From Rhodospirillaceae bacterium (GTDB lineage Bacteria; Pseudomonadota; Alphaproteobacteria; Rhodospirillales; JABHCV01), in NCBI GenBank assembly GCA_018671895.1, contig JABHGV010000008.1, positions 1 to 64,000 on the forward strand: 64,000 nt of DNA, read 5' to 3'. The notes beneath the pieces were generated by a model. That model did not search any database. It saw nothing but the letters and a program-made list of their open reading frames with translations, and was not told where the DNA came from. This document shows, piece by piece, positions 10,404 to 19,091 of this stretch. Every line of letters begins with the position of its first letter. The first letter of the stretch is position 1. The translations under genes were made by a program, and so were the position numbers.

Positions 10404-11957
10404 ATGACACGCACAACAAACAGACCGAAACCGGTCGTCCTTTGCATCCTCGACGGTTGGGGCCACAGGGTCGAGACCAACAACAACGCTATCGCGCTGG
10501 GCAATACCCCCAATTGGGACCGTCTGGTCGAGACGGTGCCGAAATCCCTGCTGCAAGCATCATCGGCGGACGTCGGCCTGCCCGATGGCCAAATGGGCAA
10601 TTCAGAAGTCGGCCACACCAACCTGGGTGCCGGTCGTGTCGTCTTGCAGAATTTGCCGCGCATCAATGCGGCGCTGGCCGCAGGCACCCTGGCGGGGCGC
10701 CCGGCGATGACGGGTCTTATTGAAAAATTAAAGGCAACCGGCGGCACCTGCCATGTCATGGGGTTGATGTCGCCCGGCGGCGTTCATTCCCATCAGGACC
10801 ACATGGTGGCGCTGGCCGAAATTGTCGCCGCCGCCGGTGTGCCGGTCGCGATCCATGCGTTTCTTGATGGCCGTGATGTGCCGCCAAAAAGCGCCGCCGA
10901 ACAGATGGCCGACTTCCTTGGCAAGACCGATCCCATCGATAATGTCTCGATGGCAACGGTCAGCGGGCGATTCTATGCCCTGGACCGTGACACCCGCTGG
11001 GAACGGGTCGAGCAGGCCTATGCCGCCATGGTCGATGCCCGTGGCGAAACCGCGGCCAACGGGGGCTCTGCCATCGAAGCGGCTTACGCGCGCGACGAGA
11101 CAGATGAATTTGTGCTGCCGACGGTCATCGATGGCTATGGCGGCATGAACAGTGGCGACGGCTTGCTGGTTGCCAATTTCCGTGCCGACCGGACGCGCGA
11201 GATACTGTCGGCCCTGGTTGATGCGGATTTCGACGGCTTCTTGCGGTCCCGGGAAATCACCTTTGCCGCCTGTACCGGAATGATTCGCTACGCCGCTAAC
11301 ATGGACGCGCATTTTGAAACCCTGTTCCCGCTGGAACAGCTGAATAATATTCTCGGCGATGTCGTTTCCGATGCCGGGCTAACCCAGTTGCGCATCGCCG
11401 AAACCGAAAAATACGCCCATGTGACGTTCTTCTTTAACGGCGGGCGTGAACAGGGATTCACGGGGGAAGAACGCATTCTGGTGCCGTCGCCGCGTGTTGC
11501 CACCTATGACATGACGCCGGAAATGTCGGCCTATGAAGTCACCGACAAGTTGATTGAGGCCATTCGCGGCGATCATTTTGATGTCATCATCGTCAATTAT
11601 GCGAACGGCGACATGGTTGGCCATTCCGGTGTGCTGGAAGCCGCCATCAAGGCGACCGAGACGGTCGATGCCTGCATCGGCAGGCTGGAAGCGGCGGTCG
11701 ATGTCGCCGGTGGCGTGTTGCTGGTGACTGCCGACCATGGCAATTGCGAACAAATGTGGGATGCCACCCAGGACCCGGAACAGGCGCACACCGCGCACAC
11801 CACCGACCCGGTACCGCTGTTGATGGTTAACGCACCCGACTACGTAAAGGGTCTGGCCGATGGCGTGCTTGCCGATATCGCGCCGACCATGTTGCGCCTG
11901 ATGGATATCGCGAAACCGGACGAGATGACCGGCAGTTCCCTGATTGAAGAGGGATAG
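10404..11957 (+). CDS. gpmI: 2,3-bisphosphoglycerate-independent phosphoglycerate mutase
   Basis: Interconverts 3- and 2-phosphoglycerate in glycolysis and gluconeogenesis using two Mn ions. The 517-residue protein has the alkaline-phosphatase-type core: LCILDGWG at the start, the catalytic Ser in GQMGNSEVGHTNLGAG, FLDGRDVPPKSA, NFRADRTREI and the metal ligands in VTADHGNCEQM and AHTAHTTDPVP. ATG 10404 is preferred over the TTG at 10395. It starts the group that continues with the envC-like gene 8 bp after its stop. Confidence 0.97.
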   Translation: MTRTTNRPKPVVLCILDGWGHRVETNNNAIALGNTPNWDRLVETVPKSLLQASSADVGLPDGQMGNSEVGHTNLGAGRVVLQNLPRINAALAAGTLAGRPAMTGLIEKLKATGGTCHVMGLMSPGGVHSHQDHMVALAEIVAAAGVPVAIHAFLDGRDVPPKSAAEQMADFLGKTDPIDNVSMATVSGRFYALDRDTRWERVEQAYAAMVDARGETAANGGSAIEAAYARDETDEFVLPTVIDGYGGMNSGDGLLVANFRADRTREILSALVDADFDGFLRSREITFAACTGMIRYAANMDAHFETLFPLEQLNNILGDVVSDAGLTQLRIAETEKYAHVTFFFNGGREQGFTGEERILVPSPRVATYDMTPEMSAYEVTDKLIEAIRGDHFDVIIVNYANGDMVGHSGVLEAAIKATETVDACIGRLEAAVDVAGGVLLVTADHGNCEQMWDATQDPEQAHTAHTTDPVPLLMVNAPDYVKGLADGVLADIAPTMLRLMDIAKPDEMTGSSLIEEG

Positions 11958-11965
11958 CCCCACCC

Positions 11966-13171
11966 ATGACCCCATTTCGCGTCCTGTTCGCCCTTCTTGT
12001 TGTGGTCCCCATGGTTTTTGGGGGCTTCGGTTATCAGGCATTGGCCGAGGCCGATAAAAGCAAGCTGGAAAAGGTCGAGCGCGCCATTGATGCGAAACGC
12101 AAACAACAAGATGCGCTGAACAAAAAATCAGCATCGCTGGAAAGCGACCTGAAACGTTTGAAAGAAGATAGCGTTCAGGCGGCGTCTGCCATTCAGGACC
12201 ATGAAACGTCCATTCTCGACCTTGAAGACCGGCTCAAGGTTCTGGGCACGGCCGAACGTGAAAAGGCCGATAACCTGAAGGCCCGGCGGGGACAGTTCGT
12301 CAACGTCCTGATGGCGGTGCAGAAAATGGCCCGATTCCCGACGGAAGCCATGATCGCCGCCCCCATGTCGCCGTCTGAAACTGTGCGGGGCGCGATCCTG
12401 CTGCGCGCCGCCGTGCCAGAGATCGAGGCCAGGACGCTGGGGCTGCGTCGCGATATCGAAGAACTGGCGGTTGCCCGAAAGCTGACCAATGAAAAACGCC
12501 AACAGCGCGCAACGGAACTGGCGGGGCTGGCACGACAACAAAAGAAAATGGATTCCCTGCTTAAGCAAAAAGCAAAACTGAAAAGCCGGACCGACCGGGA
12601 TTCAAAAGCGGTTGAACGCCGCATGAAGGCGTTGGTCCGGGAAGCCAAAAGCATGCGCGACCTGATTGCCAGGCTTGATGCCGACAGGCGCAAGCGGGCG
12701 AAGCAGACAAAGAAAAATTCGAAAACGACGACAGTCAAAAGAATGCCGAATCCGGCCAGGGATATTTCCCGGTCGCGGGGCAAACTGCCCTATCCGGCGG
12801 TTGGGCGGCTGGTTGGAAAATATGGACAGACAACGGAAACCGGGCTGACCCGCAAGGGTATTACCATCGAGACCCGCGCCAACGCTCAGGTTGTTGCACC
12901 CTATGACGGGCTGGTGGTCTTCGCCGGTGCCTTCAAGGGCTATGGGCAACTCTTGATCATCGAACATGGCGAGGGATATCATAGCCTGCTCGCGGGCCTG
13001 GCCCGCATCGACAATACAATCGGGCAGCAAGTGCTTTCCGGCGAACCGGCTGGTATTATGGGTAGCCCGAAAAAAAGCCCCCCGATTCTGTACGTGGAAC
13101 TACGGCGAAACGGTCAACCCATCAATCCCCTGCCATGGCTGGCGGCGCGCAAAAGTAAGGTAAACGGATGA
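11966..13171 (+). CDS. EnvC-like murein hydrolase activator
   Basis: A 401-residue exported protein: signal peptide to about residue 28, a long coiled coil (about 30-250, rich in K, E, R, Q and A) and a C-terminal LytM/M23 domain (about 285-395). The zinc ligands of active M23 peptidases are missing: HxGxD is replaced by RKGITIE, and the HxH motif by ILYVELR. This is the EnvC pattern, in which the domain activates amidases during septum splitting. It overlaps ctpA by 4 bp, the conserved alphaproteobacterial envC-ctpA pair. Confidence 0.88.
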   Translation: MTPFRVLFALLVVVPMVFGGFGYQALAEADKSKLEKVERAIDAKRKQQDALNKKSASLESDLKRLKEDSVQAASAIQDHETSILDLEDRLKVLGTAEREKADNLKARRGQFVNVLMAVQKMARFPTEAMIAAPMSPSETVRGAILLRAAVPEIEARTLGLRRDIEELAVARKLTNEKRQQRATELAGLARQQKKMDSLLKQKAKLKSRTDRDSKAVERRMKALVREAKSMRDLIARLDADRRKRAKQTKKNSKTTTVKRMPNPARDISRSRGKLPYPAVGRLVGKYGQTTETGLTRKGITIETRANAQVVAPYDGLVVFAGAFKGYGQLLIIEHGEGYHSLLAGLARIDNTIGQQVLSGEPAGIMGSPKKSPPILYVELRRNGQPINPLPWLAARKSKVNG

Positions 13172-14496
13172 AAAACAAAATGTTCCTGGCGATTGTCTCT
13201 GCGGTTGTCCTGTTTGTGACGCCAGTTCTGGCAGATGATCACGACAAGGCCGAAGCCAAGAAAACAACCAAGGCCGAAACCTATCGCCTGCTCAACCTGT
13301 TTGGTGACGTGTTTGAAAGGGTTCGTTCCGATTATGTCGAAGAAGCGACCGACGAGGAACTGATCGAAGCGGCGATCACCGGCATGCTGTCATCGCTGGA
13401 CCCGCACTCCAGTTTCCTGAATGCCGATGGCTACCGCGACATGCAGGTCCAGACGCGGGGGCGCTTTGGCGGCCTTGGCATCGAAGTGACCATGCAGGAC
13501 GGGCTGGTCAAGGTTGTCTCGCCCATTGACGACACCCCGGCGTTCCGTGCCGGCATTCAATCGGGCGACCTGATTTACAAGCTTGATGAAGAAGCCGTTA
13601 TGGGCCTGACCCTGGCCGAAGCCGTCGAGCGGATGCGTGGCAAGGTTGGCACCGACATTATCTTGGGCGTTCGCCGCAAGGACCAGGATGACTTCGACGT
13701 CACCATAACCCGGGCGGTTATCAAAATTCGTTCTGTGCGTTCGCGCATGGAAGGCAAGATCGGTTATTTACGCATTACCTCGTTCAGCGCCCAGGCCTAT
13801 GCCGGGGTCAAGAAGGCGATGGCGAAGTTCCGCGACGAAGTGGGTGACGACCTGCAAGGGGTCGTGCTCGACCTCAGGAACAATCCCGGCGGCCTGCTTG
13901 GTCAGGCGGTCGATGTGTCAGACGCCTTCATGGAAAGGGGCGAAATAGTCTCGACCCGTTCGCGCCAGCCGGAAGATACCCAGCGCTATAACGCAACGCC
14001 GGGCGATCTGGCAGATGGCCTGCCCATTGTTGTGCTGCTCAATGGTGGTTCGGCCTCGGCTTCTGAAATTGTTGCCGGTGCCTTGCAAGACCACAAGCGG
14101 GCGATCTTGTTGGGCACCAAGTCCTTCGGCAAAGGCTCAGTGCAGACAATCATTCCATTATCCGGCCAAGGCGCCATGCGCCTGACGACGGCGCGATATT
14201 TCACCCCGTCGGGGCGCTCCATTCAGGCCGTCGGTATCGAGCCGGATATCAAAGTCGAACAGGCGAAACTGGAAACCGTTACCCGGCCCAAGGGACGTCG
14301 TGAAGCGGACCTGCGCGGCGCACTGGAAAACGGCAACAAGAAAAAAGATGCCGACAAGGATACCAAAAGCGATAGCAAGGCGGACGCAAGTAAAGACAAG
14401 AAAGACGCCAAGCCGCAGGATTATCAATTGGCCAGGGCGCTTGATCTGATCCGGGGCGTTTCCATGTTCCAGGGTGCTGTTTCGGCGAAACAATAA
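13168..14496 (+). CDS. ctpA: Carboxy-terminal processing protease (S41)
   Basis: A 442-residue periplasmic serine protease. A signal peptide (cleavage near PVLADD) is followed by a PDZ domain (about 90-175, with GRFGGLGIEVTMQDG) and the S41 domain, with the nucleophile Ser in NGGSASASEIV and the Lys base in KSFGKGSVQT. A Lys/Asp-rich linker precedes the C-terminal helix. Known roles are trimming envelope proteins and controlling peptidoglycan hydrolases. Coupled to the envC-like gene and 18 bp before the deacetylase. Confidence 0.95.
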   Translation: MKNKMFLAIVSAVVLFVTPVLADDHDKAEAKKTTKAETYRLLNLFGDVFERVRSDYVEEATDEELIEAAITGMLSSLDPHSSFLNADGYRDMQVQTRGRFGGLGIEVTMQDGLVKVVSPIDDTPAFRAGIQSGDLIYKLDEEAVMGLTLAEAVERMRGKVGTDIILGVRRKDQDDFDVTITRAVIKIRSVRSRMEGKIGYLRITSFSAQAYAGVKKAMAKFRDEVGDDLQGVVLDLRNNPGGLLGQAVDVSDAFMERGEIVSTRSRQPEDTQRYNATPGDLADGLPIVVLLNGGSASASEIVAGALQDHKRAILLGTKSFGKGSVQTIIPLSGQGAMRLTTARYFTPSGRSIQAVGIEPDIKVEQAKLETVTRPKGRREADLRGALENGNKKKDADKDTKSDSKADASKDKKDAKPQDYQLARALDLIRGVSMFQGAVSAKQ

Positions 14497-14514
14497 TGTT
14501 GGACAGGTGACGTC

Positions 14515-16044
14515 TTGAAACTGCCCTTCAAAATTCCAAGCTTCAAAATTCCAAGCTTCAAGCTTCCGAAGTTCGGCAAGAAAAAAGCCGACGATGACGA
14601 AGATGATGACGACTTCGAGGGTTTCGAAGGCCTTGATGATATGGACGATGCGGGCGGCTCCGATGACGCGGCGGCGTCAGAAGGGGCAGGTGGGGCAGGC
14701 GAATCAGAAGCTGCCGAAGCCCCAGCCGAGGCTCCCGATGAAACTCCTGCCGAGGACCCTCCAGCCGAAGAACTCGCAGCTGACGGTGGCGATGAAGATG
14801 CGCCGGGCGGTGATGCCGGTGATTCTTCTGAGGAAACCGTTGGCGATGGTGATGAACTGGAAGTTCCAGACTTCGGCGATGACGACGATACCCCCGATTT
14901 CGGCGACGATGATGATGACGAAGACGGCGAGGGCGGCGGAGGCTCTAAAAAGAAACGGCTGATGATGATCGGCGGCGGCGTTTTCGTCGTGCTGCTGCTT
15001 GGCGGTGGCGGGGCCTGGTATTTCATGTCCGGTGACGATGGGGAAGAAAAATCCATGCGCGCCGACATTGACCCGGACGTACCACGCGTCGAAATGGCAA
15101 TCGCACCGAAAAAACGGGCTTCGGGCGGGCTTAACGCCATCGCCGCCGGGGCCAAGGGTCCGGGTGCCGGGGCTCAGATAGCCGCAGTGTCTGAGGGTGC
15201 CTTCGCATCAATAGCACCCCCGGTCAGTGCCGATGCGGCCCTGGCCGTTGCCAGTGATGAAACCCTGGTTGAACAGACGCCGCAGGGGCCTATACCGAAA
15301 ATTGCCGATGATGGCCGCAAGCCATGGCAGGTGTATGGCAAGCCGTTTCAGGCAGCCGACGGCGAGCGCCGCCTGGGCCTGATCGTCGCCGGCCTTGGTT
15401 TAAGCCGTGCCGCGACGGAAGCCGCGATCAGCCTGTTGCCGGGCAGTGTGACGCTGGCCTTTGATCCTTATGCCGACGGTTTAATCGACTGGGCGGCGAA
15501 AGCGCGCCAGGCCGGTCACGAGGTGCTGATGATGGTGCCGCTGGAATCAAGCGCGTTTCCTCACGAAGACCCCGGCCCAATGGCTTTGACGACGACCAAT
15601 GATGCGGATGAAAACCGCTTCCGTCTGGAATTTATCCTGTCGCGCATGTCCGGCTACGTCGGCGTGCTGACCACCATGGGCTCACAGTTTGCTCAATCGG
15701 ACGAGCATCTGCGGACGTTCCTCGAAGAAATCAACAATCGCGGTTTGTTGCTGGTTGAAGGCAAGAACGAAGCCTCGACTCTGGCGACGACGGTGGCGGC
15801 GGAAATCGGCTTGCCGCGAGCCGCAGTTGATGTAGTCCTCGACGAAACACCCAGCAAAGCGTCCATCGACAGAAGCTTCGGCGATGTTGAAGAAATTGTC
15901 ACCGAAAGCGCCGTCGGCGTCGGCGTCGCCGAGCCTTATCCGGCTTCTATCGAGCGTATTCTCGCCTGGGCCACGGCCTTGAAGGACAAGAAGATCGCGC
16001 TTGCCCCGATCACCGCCATTGTCGGAAGACAGCCCGTAAAATGA
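14515..16044 (+). CDS. Divergent polysaccharide deacetylase-like membrane protein
   Basis: A 509-residue protein starting at TTG (14515); no ATG or GTG precedes the repeats. It opens with FKIPSFKIPSFKLPKFG, then a long Asp/Glu/Ala-rich stretch (about 20-145), a membrane segment (about 149-168) and a C-terminal divergent polysaccharide deacetylase domain (about 285-505). In that domain GLIVAGLGLS replaces the metal-binding VIDDLG, and LTTMGS replaces NNHMGS, so catalysis is doubtful; other alphaproteobacterial members show similar losses. It overlaps rppH (ATGA). A role in cell-envelope remodelling is inferred from envC and ctpA upstream. Confidence 0.82.
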   Translation: MKLPFKIPSFKIPSFKLPKFGKKKADDDEDDDDFEGFEGLDDMDDAGGSDDAAASEGAGGAGESEAAEAPAEAPDETPAEDPPAEELAADGGDEDAPGGDAGDSSEETVGDGDELEVPDFGDDDDTPDFGDDDDDEDGEGGGGSKKKRLMMIGGGVFVVLLLGGGGAWYFMSGDDGEEKSMRADIDPDVPRVEMAIAPKKRASGGLNAIAAGAKGPGAGAQIAAVSEGAFASIAPPVSADAALAVASDETLVEQTPQGPIPKIADDGRKPWQVYGKPFQAADGERRLGLIVAGLGLSRAATEAAISLLPGSVTLAFDPYADGLIDWAAKARQAGHEVLMMVPLESSAFPHEDPGPMALTTTNDADENRFRLEFILSRMSGYVGVLTTMGSQFAQSDEHLRTFLEEINNRGLLLVEGKNEASTLATTVAAEIGLPRAAVDVVLDETPSKASIDRSFGDVEEIVTESAVGVGVAEPYPASIERILAWATALKDKKIALAPITAIVGRQPVK

Positions 16045-16535
16045 CCGTCGATCCGTTGAAAGAAATGCCTTACCGGCCTTGTGTCGGGGCGCTGTTGTTG
16101 AACCGGGCAGGCGAGGTGTTTGTGGCGCGCCGCATCGACACGCCCGATGGCTGGCAAATGCCTCAGGGCGGCATTGATGACGATGAGTCTCCGCTGGATG
16201 CCGTGCTGCGTGAACTGGCGGAAGAGACCGGCGTCACCTCGGTCGAAGTGCTCGGGGAAAGTTCCGGCTGGCTGCAATATGATCTGCCTGACGAATTGAT
16301 CGGCAAGGTTTTGGGTGGAATCTACCGGGGCCAGCGTCAGAAGTGGTTCGCACTGGGCTTTACCGGTGATGAGTCAGAAATTGATCTCCAAGCACATGAT
16401 GAAGTTGAATTCGATGACTGGAAATGGGTCCAGATGGCGGATTTGCCGGATATGACGGTATCCTTCAAACGCGACCTGTATGTGGAAATTGTGCAGGAAT
16501 TCGACCACTTTGGGAAAGCGTGCATAAAAACATGA
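16041..16535 (+). CDS. rppH: RNA pyrophosphohydrolase
   Basis: A 164-residue Nudix hydrolase that removes pyrophosphate from 5'-triphosphate RNA and starts mRNA decay. It has YRPCVGALLLNRAGEVF, WQMPQGGID and the Nudix box (GG then REL then EET, residues about 38-60), and the typical QKWFALGFTG. Its neighbours fit the conserved ctpA-deacetylase-rppH order. The stop overlaps the exchanger gene. Confidence 0.93.
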   Translation: MTVDPLKEMPYRPCVGALLLNRAGEVFVARRIDTPDGWQMPQGGIDDDESPLDAVLRELAEETGVTSVEVLGESSGWLQYDLPDELIGKVLGGIYRGQRQKWFALGFTGDESEIDLQAHDEVEFDDWKWVQMADLPDMTVSFKRDLYVEIVQEFDHFGKACIKT

Positions 16536-17497
16536 TGTATCTGCAGATAATTGCAGGCTTTGTGTTCCTGCTCGGCGGCGCCGATATTCTGGTGCGCGGC
16601 GCGGTCGGATTGGCCAAGCACTGGAATGTTTCGCCGCTGGTCATTGGCATGACGATCATCGCTTTTGGTACCTCTGCGCCGGAATTTCTGGTCAGTATGG
16701 ATGCGGCGCTGGCTGGCTCTTCGGCGATGGCGCTGGGTAATGTCGTCGGCTCGAACGTGGCCAACATGTTGTTGATTCTGGGTGTGACGGCGATCCTGAA
16801 ACCGATTTCCGTCGCCCCGTACTCGATGATGCGTGATGGCCTGATGCTGCTGTTCGGTAGCCTGTTGTTCGGCTGGTTCGTGTTTGTTGGTGATGTCGGC
16901 ATCCCGGAAGGCTGTGTGCTGCTCGCCTTGTTCGCCTTTTTCATCGGCCATGCCTGTTGGAGCGAAACCCACGGTGCGGCGTCGGCTTCTGACATCTATA
17001 TTCACGAGGTCGAGGAATACGAGGATATTAAAGGCTCGTTGCGCGTCATGTGGATGCTGTTGCTGGCGGGGCTGGCTGGGGTCATTTTTGGTGCCGATCA
17101 ACTGGTCAAGGGCGGGGTCGAGGCTGCCCGGTCCTTTGGCGTCGCTGAAGAGGTGATTGGCCTGACAATACTCGCGTTTGGCACTTCGTTGCCGGAATTG
17201 GCGGCCTCTGTGGTCGCGGCCATGCGCGGGCACACAGATGTGGCACTGGGCAACGTCGTCGGCTCTAACATGTTCAATACCCTGGCCGTTGTTGGCGGGG
17301 TGGCGGTGATCACGCCCCTGCATGTTCCGGCACAGATTGTCGGCTTCGATTTGTGGGTGATGCTCGGGGTGACGGTATTGCTGCTGCCCTACCTGATCGG
17401 TGGCTGGCGGCTGACCCGGCCCGTCGCCATAGTCTTTCTGCTGGGCTATGCGGCCTATGTGATGGTTCAGGTGACGGGCGCCCCGAACCTTATCTGA
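16532..17497 (+). CDS. Calcium/sodium antiporter, CaCA family (YrbG-like)
   Basis: A 321-residue inner-membrane protein with about 10 membrane segments and the two inverted alpha repeats of the CaCA family: GTSAPEFLVSM with GNVVGSNVANM in the first half, and GTSLPELAASV with GNVVGSNMFNT in the second. The central loop is acidic (HEVEEYEDI). The start at 16532 overlaps the rppH stop; 16535 is the alternative. Substrate is probably Ca2+ against Na+ or H+, from the family. Confidence 0.88.
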   Translation: MMYLQIIAGFVFLLGGADILVRGAVGLAKHWNVSPLVIGMTIIAFGTSAPEFLVSMDAALAGSSAMALGNVVGSNVANMLLILGVTAILKPISVAPYSMMRDGLMLLFGSLLFGWFVFVGDVGIPEGCVLLALFAFFIGHACWSETHGAASASDIYIHEVEEYEDIKGSLRVMWMLLLAGLAGVIFGADQLVKGGVEAARSFGVAEEVIGLTILAFGTSLPELAASVVAAMRGHTDVALGNVVGSNMFNTLAVVGGVAVITPLHVPAQIVGFDLWVMLGVTVLLLPYLIGGWRLTRPVAIVFLLGYAAYVMVQVTGAPNLI

Positions 17498-17540
17498 ATC
17501 CATCCTTGAAACGGACCCGTCGATCAATCATTGTCCGGGG

Positions 17541-18311
17541 ATGTCCGATAAAACAGCTCCCGTAGTCCTGATTACCGGTGCCGCCCGGCGTATTGGCCGT
17601 GCGTTGGCGCTTGGTCTTGGCCGTGACGGCTGGACGGTCGTCGTTCACTACAATGCGTCTTCCGATGATGCCGACGATGTCGTCAGGGCGATAACAACGG
17701 ACGGCGGACGGGCAGTTGCCGTGCAGGCGGACCTGTCCAATGAGGCGGAAGCCGAGACCTTGGTATCGCGGGCCGTCGATGCGGCCGGGCCGTTGACCTG
17801 CCTGATCAATAATGCCTCGCTGTTTGAAGAAGATAACGTGCACAGCGCCGACAAGGCGTCGTGGGACGCCCACATGCAGATCAACCTGCGCGCGCCGTTT
17901 ATTCTGACCCAGGCATTTGCCGCCCAGCGTCCCGATGGGGTGCCAGGCAACGTCATTAATATTATCGACCAGCGGGTCTGGAACCTGACCCCGCATTTTG
18001 TCTCTTATACGGTCAGCAAATCCGGGCTGTGGACCCTGACCCAGACCCTGGCGATGGCTCTGGCACCCGATGTTCGCGTCAATGCAGTCGGTCCGGGCCC
18101 AACATTGCCCAGTTCCCGACAAAGCCAGCAGGATTTCGATGAACAATGTGCATCGTTGCCATTGGGCCACGCCGTAAATGTCGATGAAATCGTTGACGCA
18201 GTACGCTATATTCTCGGCGCGTCGTCGATGACGGCACAAATGATAGCTCTCGACGGCGGCCAGCATCTCGTCTCGGCACCGTCTTTGGTAGACACGGGGG
18301 CGGAGGAATAA
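17541..18311 (+). CDS. SDR oxidoreductase, pteridine-reductase type
   Basis: A 256-residue short-chain dehydrogenase. It has the cofactor loop TGAARRIGRA, whose Arg pair is typical of pteridine reductase and FolM-like enzymes and suggests NADPH. NNAS, the catalytic pair in YTVSKSG, and PGPTLPS are also present. It ends 1 bp before folB, so reduction of dihydromonapterin or a related pterin is the likely job. That function is inferred from motif and neighbour. Confidence 0.8.
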   Translation: MSDKTAPVVLITGAARRIGRALALGLGRDGWTVVVHYNASSDDADDVVRAITTDGGRAVAVQADLSNEAEAETLVSRAVDAAGPLTCLINNASLFEEDNVHSADKASWDAHMQINLRAPFILTQAFAAQRPDGVPGNVINIIDQRVWNLTPHFVSYTVSKSGLWTLTQTLAMALAPDVRVNAVGPGPTLPSSRQSQQDFDEQCASLPLGHAVNVDEIVDAVRYILGASSMTAQMIALDGGQHLVSAPSLVDTGAEE

Positions 18312-18312
18312 C

Positions 18313-18723
18313 ATGGAACTGGTGCAACCACGCAATATCGCCGATGCCCGCGCCGCCATCCGTCATGTCTTTGTCCGTGATCTGGAACTGAAATGCTCCA
18401 TTGGTGTGCACAGTCATGAAAAAGATGCCCCGCAGCGGGTCCTGATTAACCTTGATCTGGCGGTCCGCGAGGGTGAAACCAACGGGCAATTGAACGACGA
18501 TATTGAAAATGTCGTCTGTTACGAGGCACTTACCAATGGCGTGCGCGAGATCGTCGCCGACGGTCATGTCAATCTGGTCGAAACCCTGGCCGAAGACATC
18601 GCCGCAATGTGTCTGGAAGACACCCGAGTTCGCTCGGCGCGGGTGCGGGTCGAGAAACTGGACGTGTTCACGGAAGCAACCAGTGTCGGGGTCGAAATCG
18701 AACGCTTTAATCCGGACCTTTAA
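18313..18723 (+). CDS. folB: Dihydroneopterin aldolase
   Basis: A 136-residue enzyme that cleaves dihydroneopterin to 6-hydroxymethyldihydropterin in folate synthesis. It has IRHVFVRDLELKCSIGVHSHE, the substrate-site YEALTNGVREIV, and NLVETLAEDIAAMC. It overlaps nothing but follows the SDR by 1 bp, forming a two-gene pterin unit. Confidence 0.9.
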   Translation: MELVQPRNIADARAAIRHVFVRDLELKCSIGVHSHEKDAPQRVLINLDLAVREGETNGQLNDDIENVVCYEALTNGVREIVADGHVNLVETLAEDIAAMCLEDTRVRSARVRVEKLDVFTEATSVGVEIERFNPDL

Positions 18724-19091
18724 TTCCTTCTAACCCTTTGCAAAAGATAGATTCATCAGGTGGAATCCGTCCAAGTTGTGCACAGGGGTATTTTTCGCCT
18801 TGTTTCGATTCAATAACATTCCAGTAAAATGACCGTCCCCAGGCACTCGCAATCTGGTTCTATTTTTACTCAATGAAATCAACGGGTTATAATACTGCAC
18901 GTTTTTTAGGCAAAGCGGTGGAATCGACGGTTTAGAAGGGGTCATTTCGTCCGAGTCTGGGTTATCAACAGGGTTATCCACAAAATCAGTGGATAGATAT
19001 CGGCGCTTCCGGTGATCACGAAACAAGGGCGCTTAGCTGAGTATGCAGTGGGGACGTTGACGCGCTCGCCGGGTGCGTTAAAACAGAGATC
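18724..19091. other. AT-rich intergenic region with DnaA-box-like sites
   Basis: This 368-bp gap lies between two plus-strand genes. It holds TTGTGCACA (18776-18784), TTATCAACA (18962-18970) and the perfect DnaA box TTATCCACA (18974-18982). It also contains a 7-bp inverted repeat TATCCAC/GTGGATA (18975-18981 and 18989-18995) and several A/T runs. No credible reading frame was found. Confidence 0.5.

Noticed and set aside
16337-17527. A 396-codon minus-strand frame opposite rppH and the antiporter
   Set aside because: Composition (His, Gln, Arg rich) and lack of motifs mark it as antisense of a membrane protein gene.
18724-19091. Calling this gap the chromosomal origin
   Set aside because: Only one perfect DnaA box, no strand switch and no origin-linked genes; reported as a DnaA-box cluster instead.
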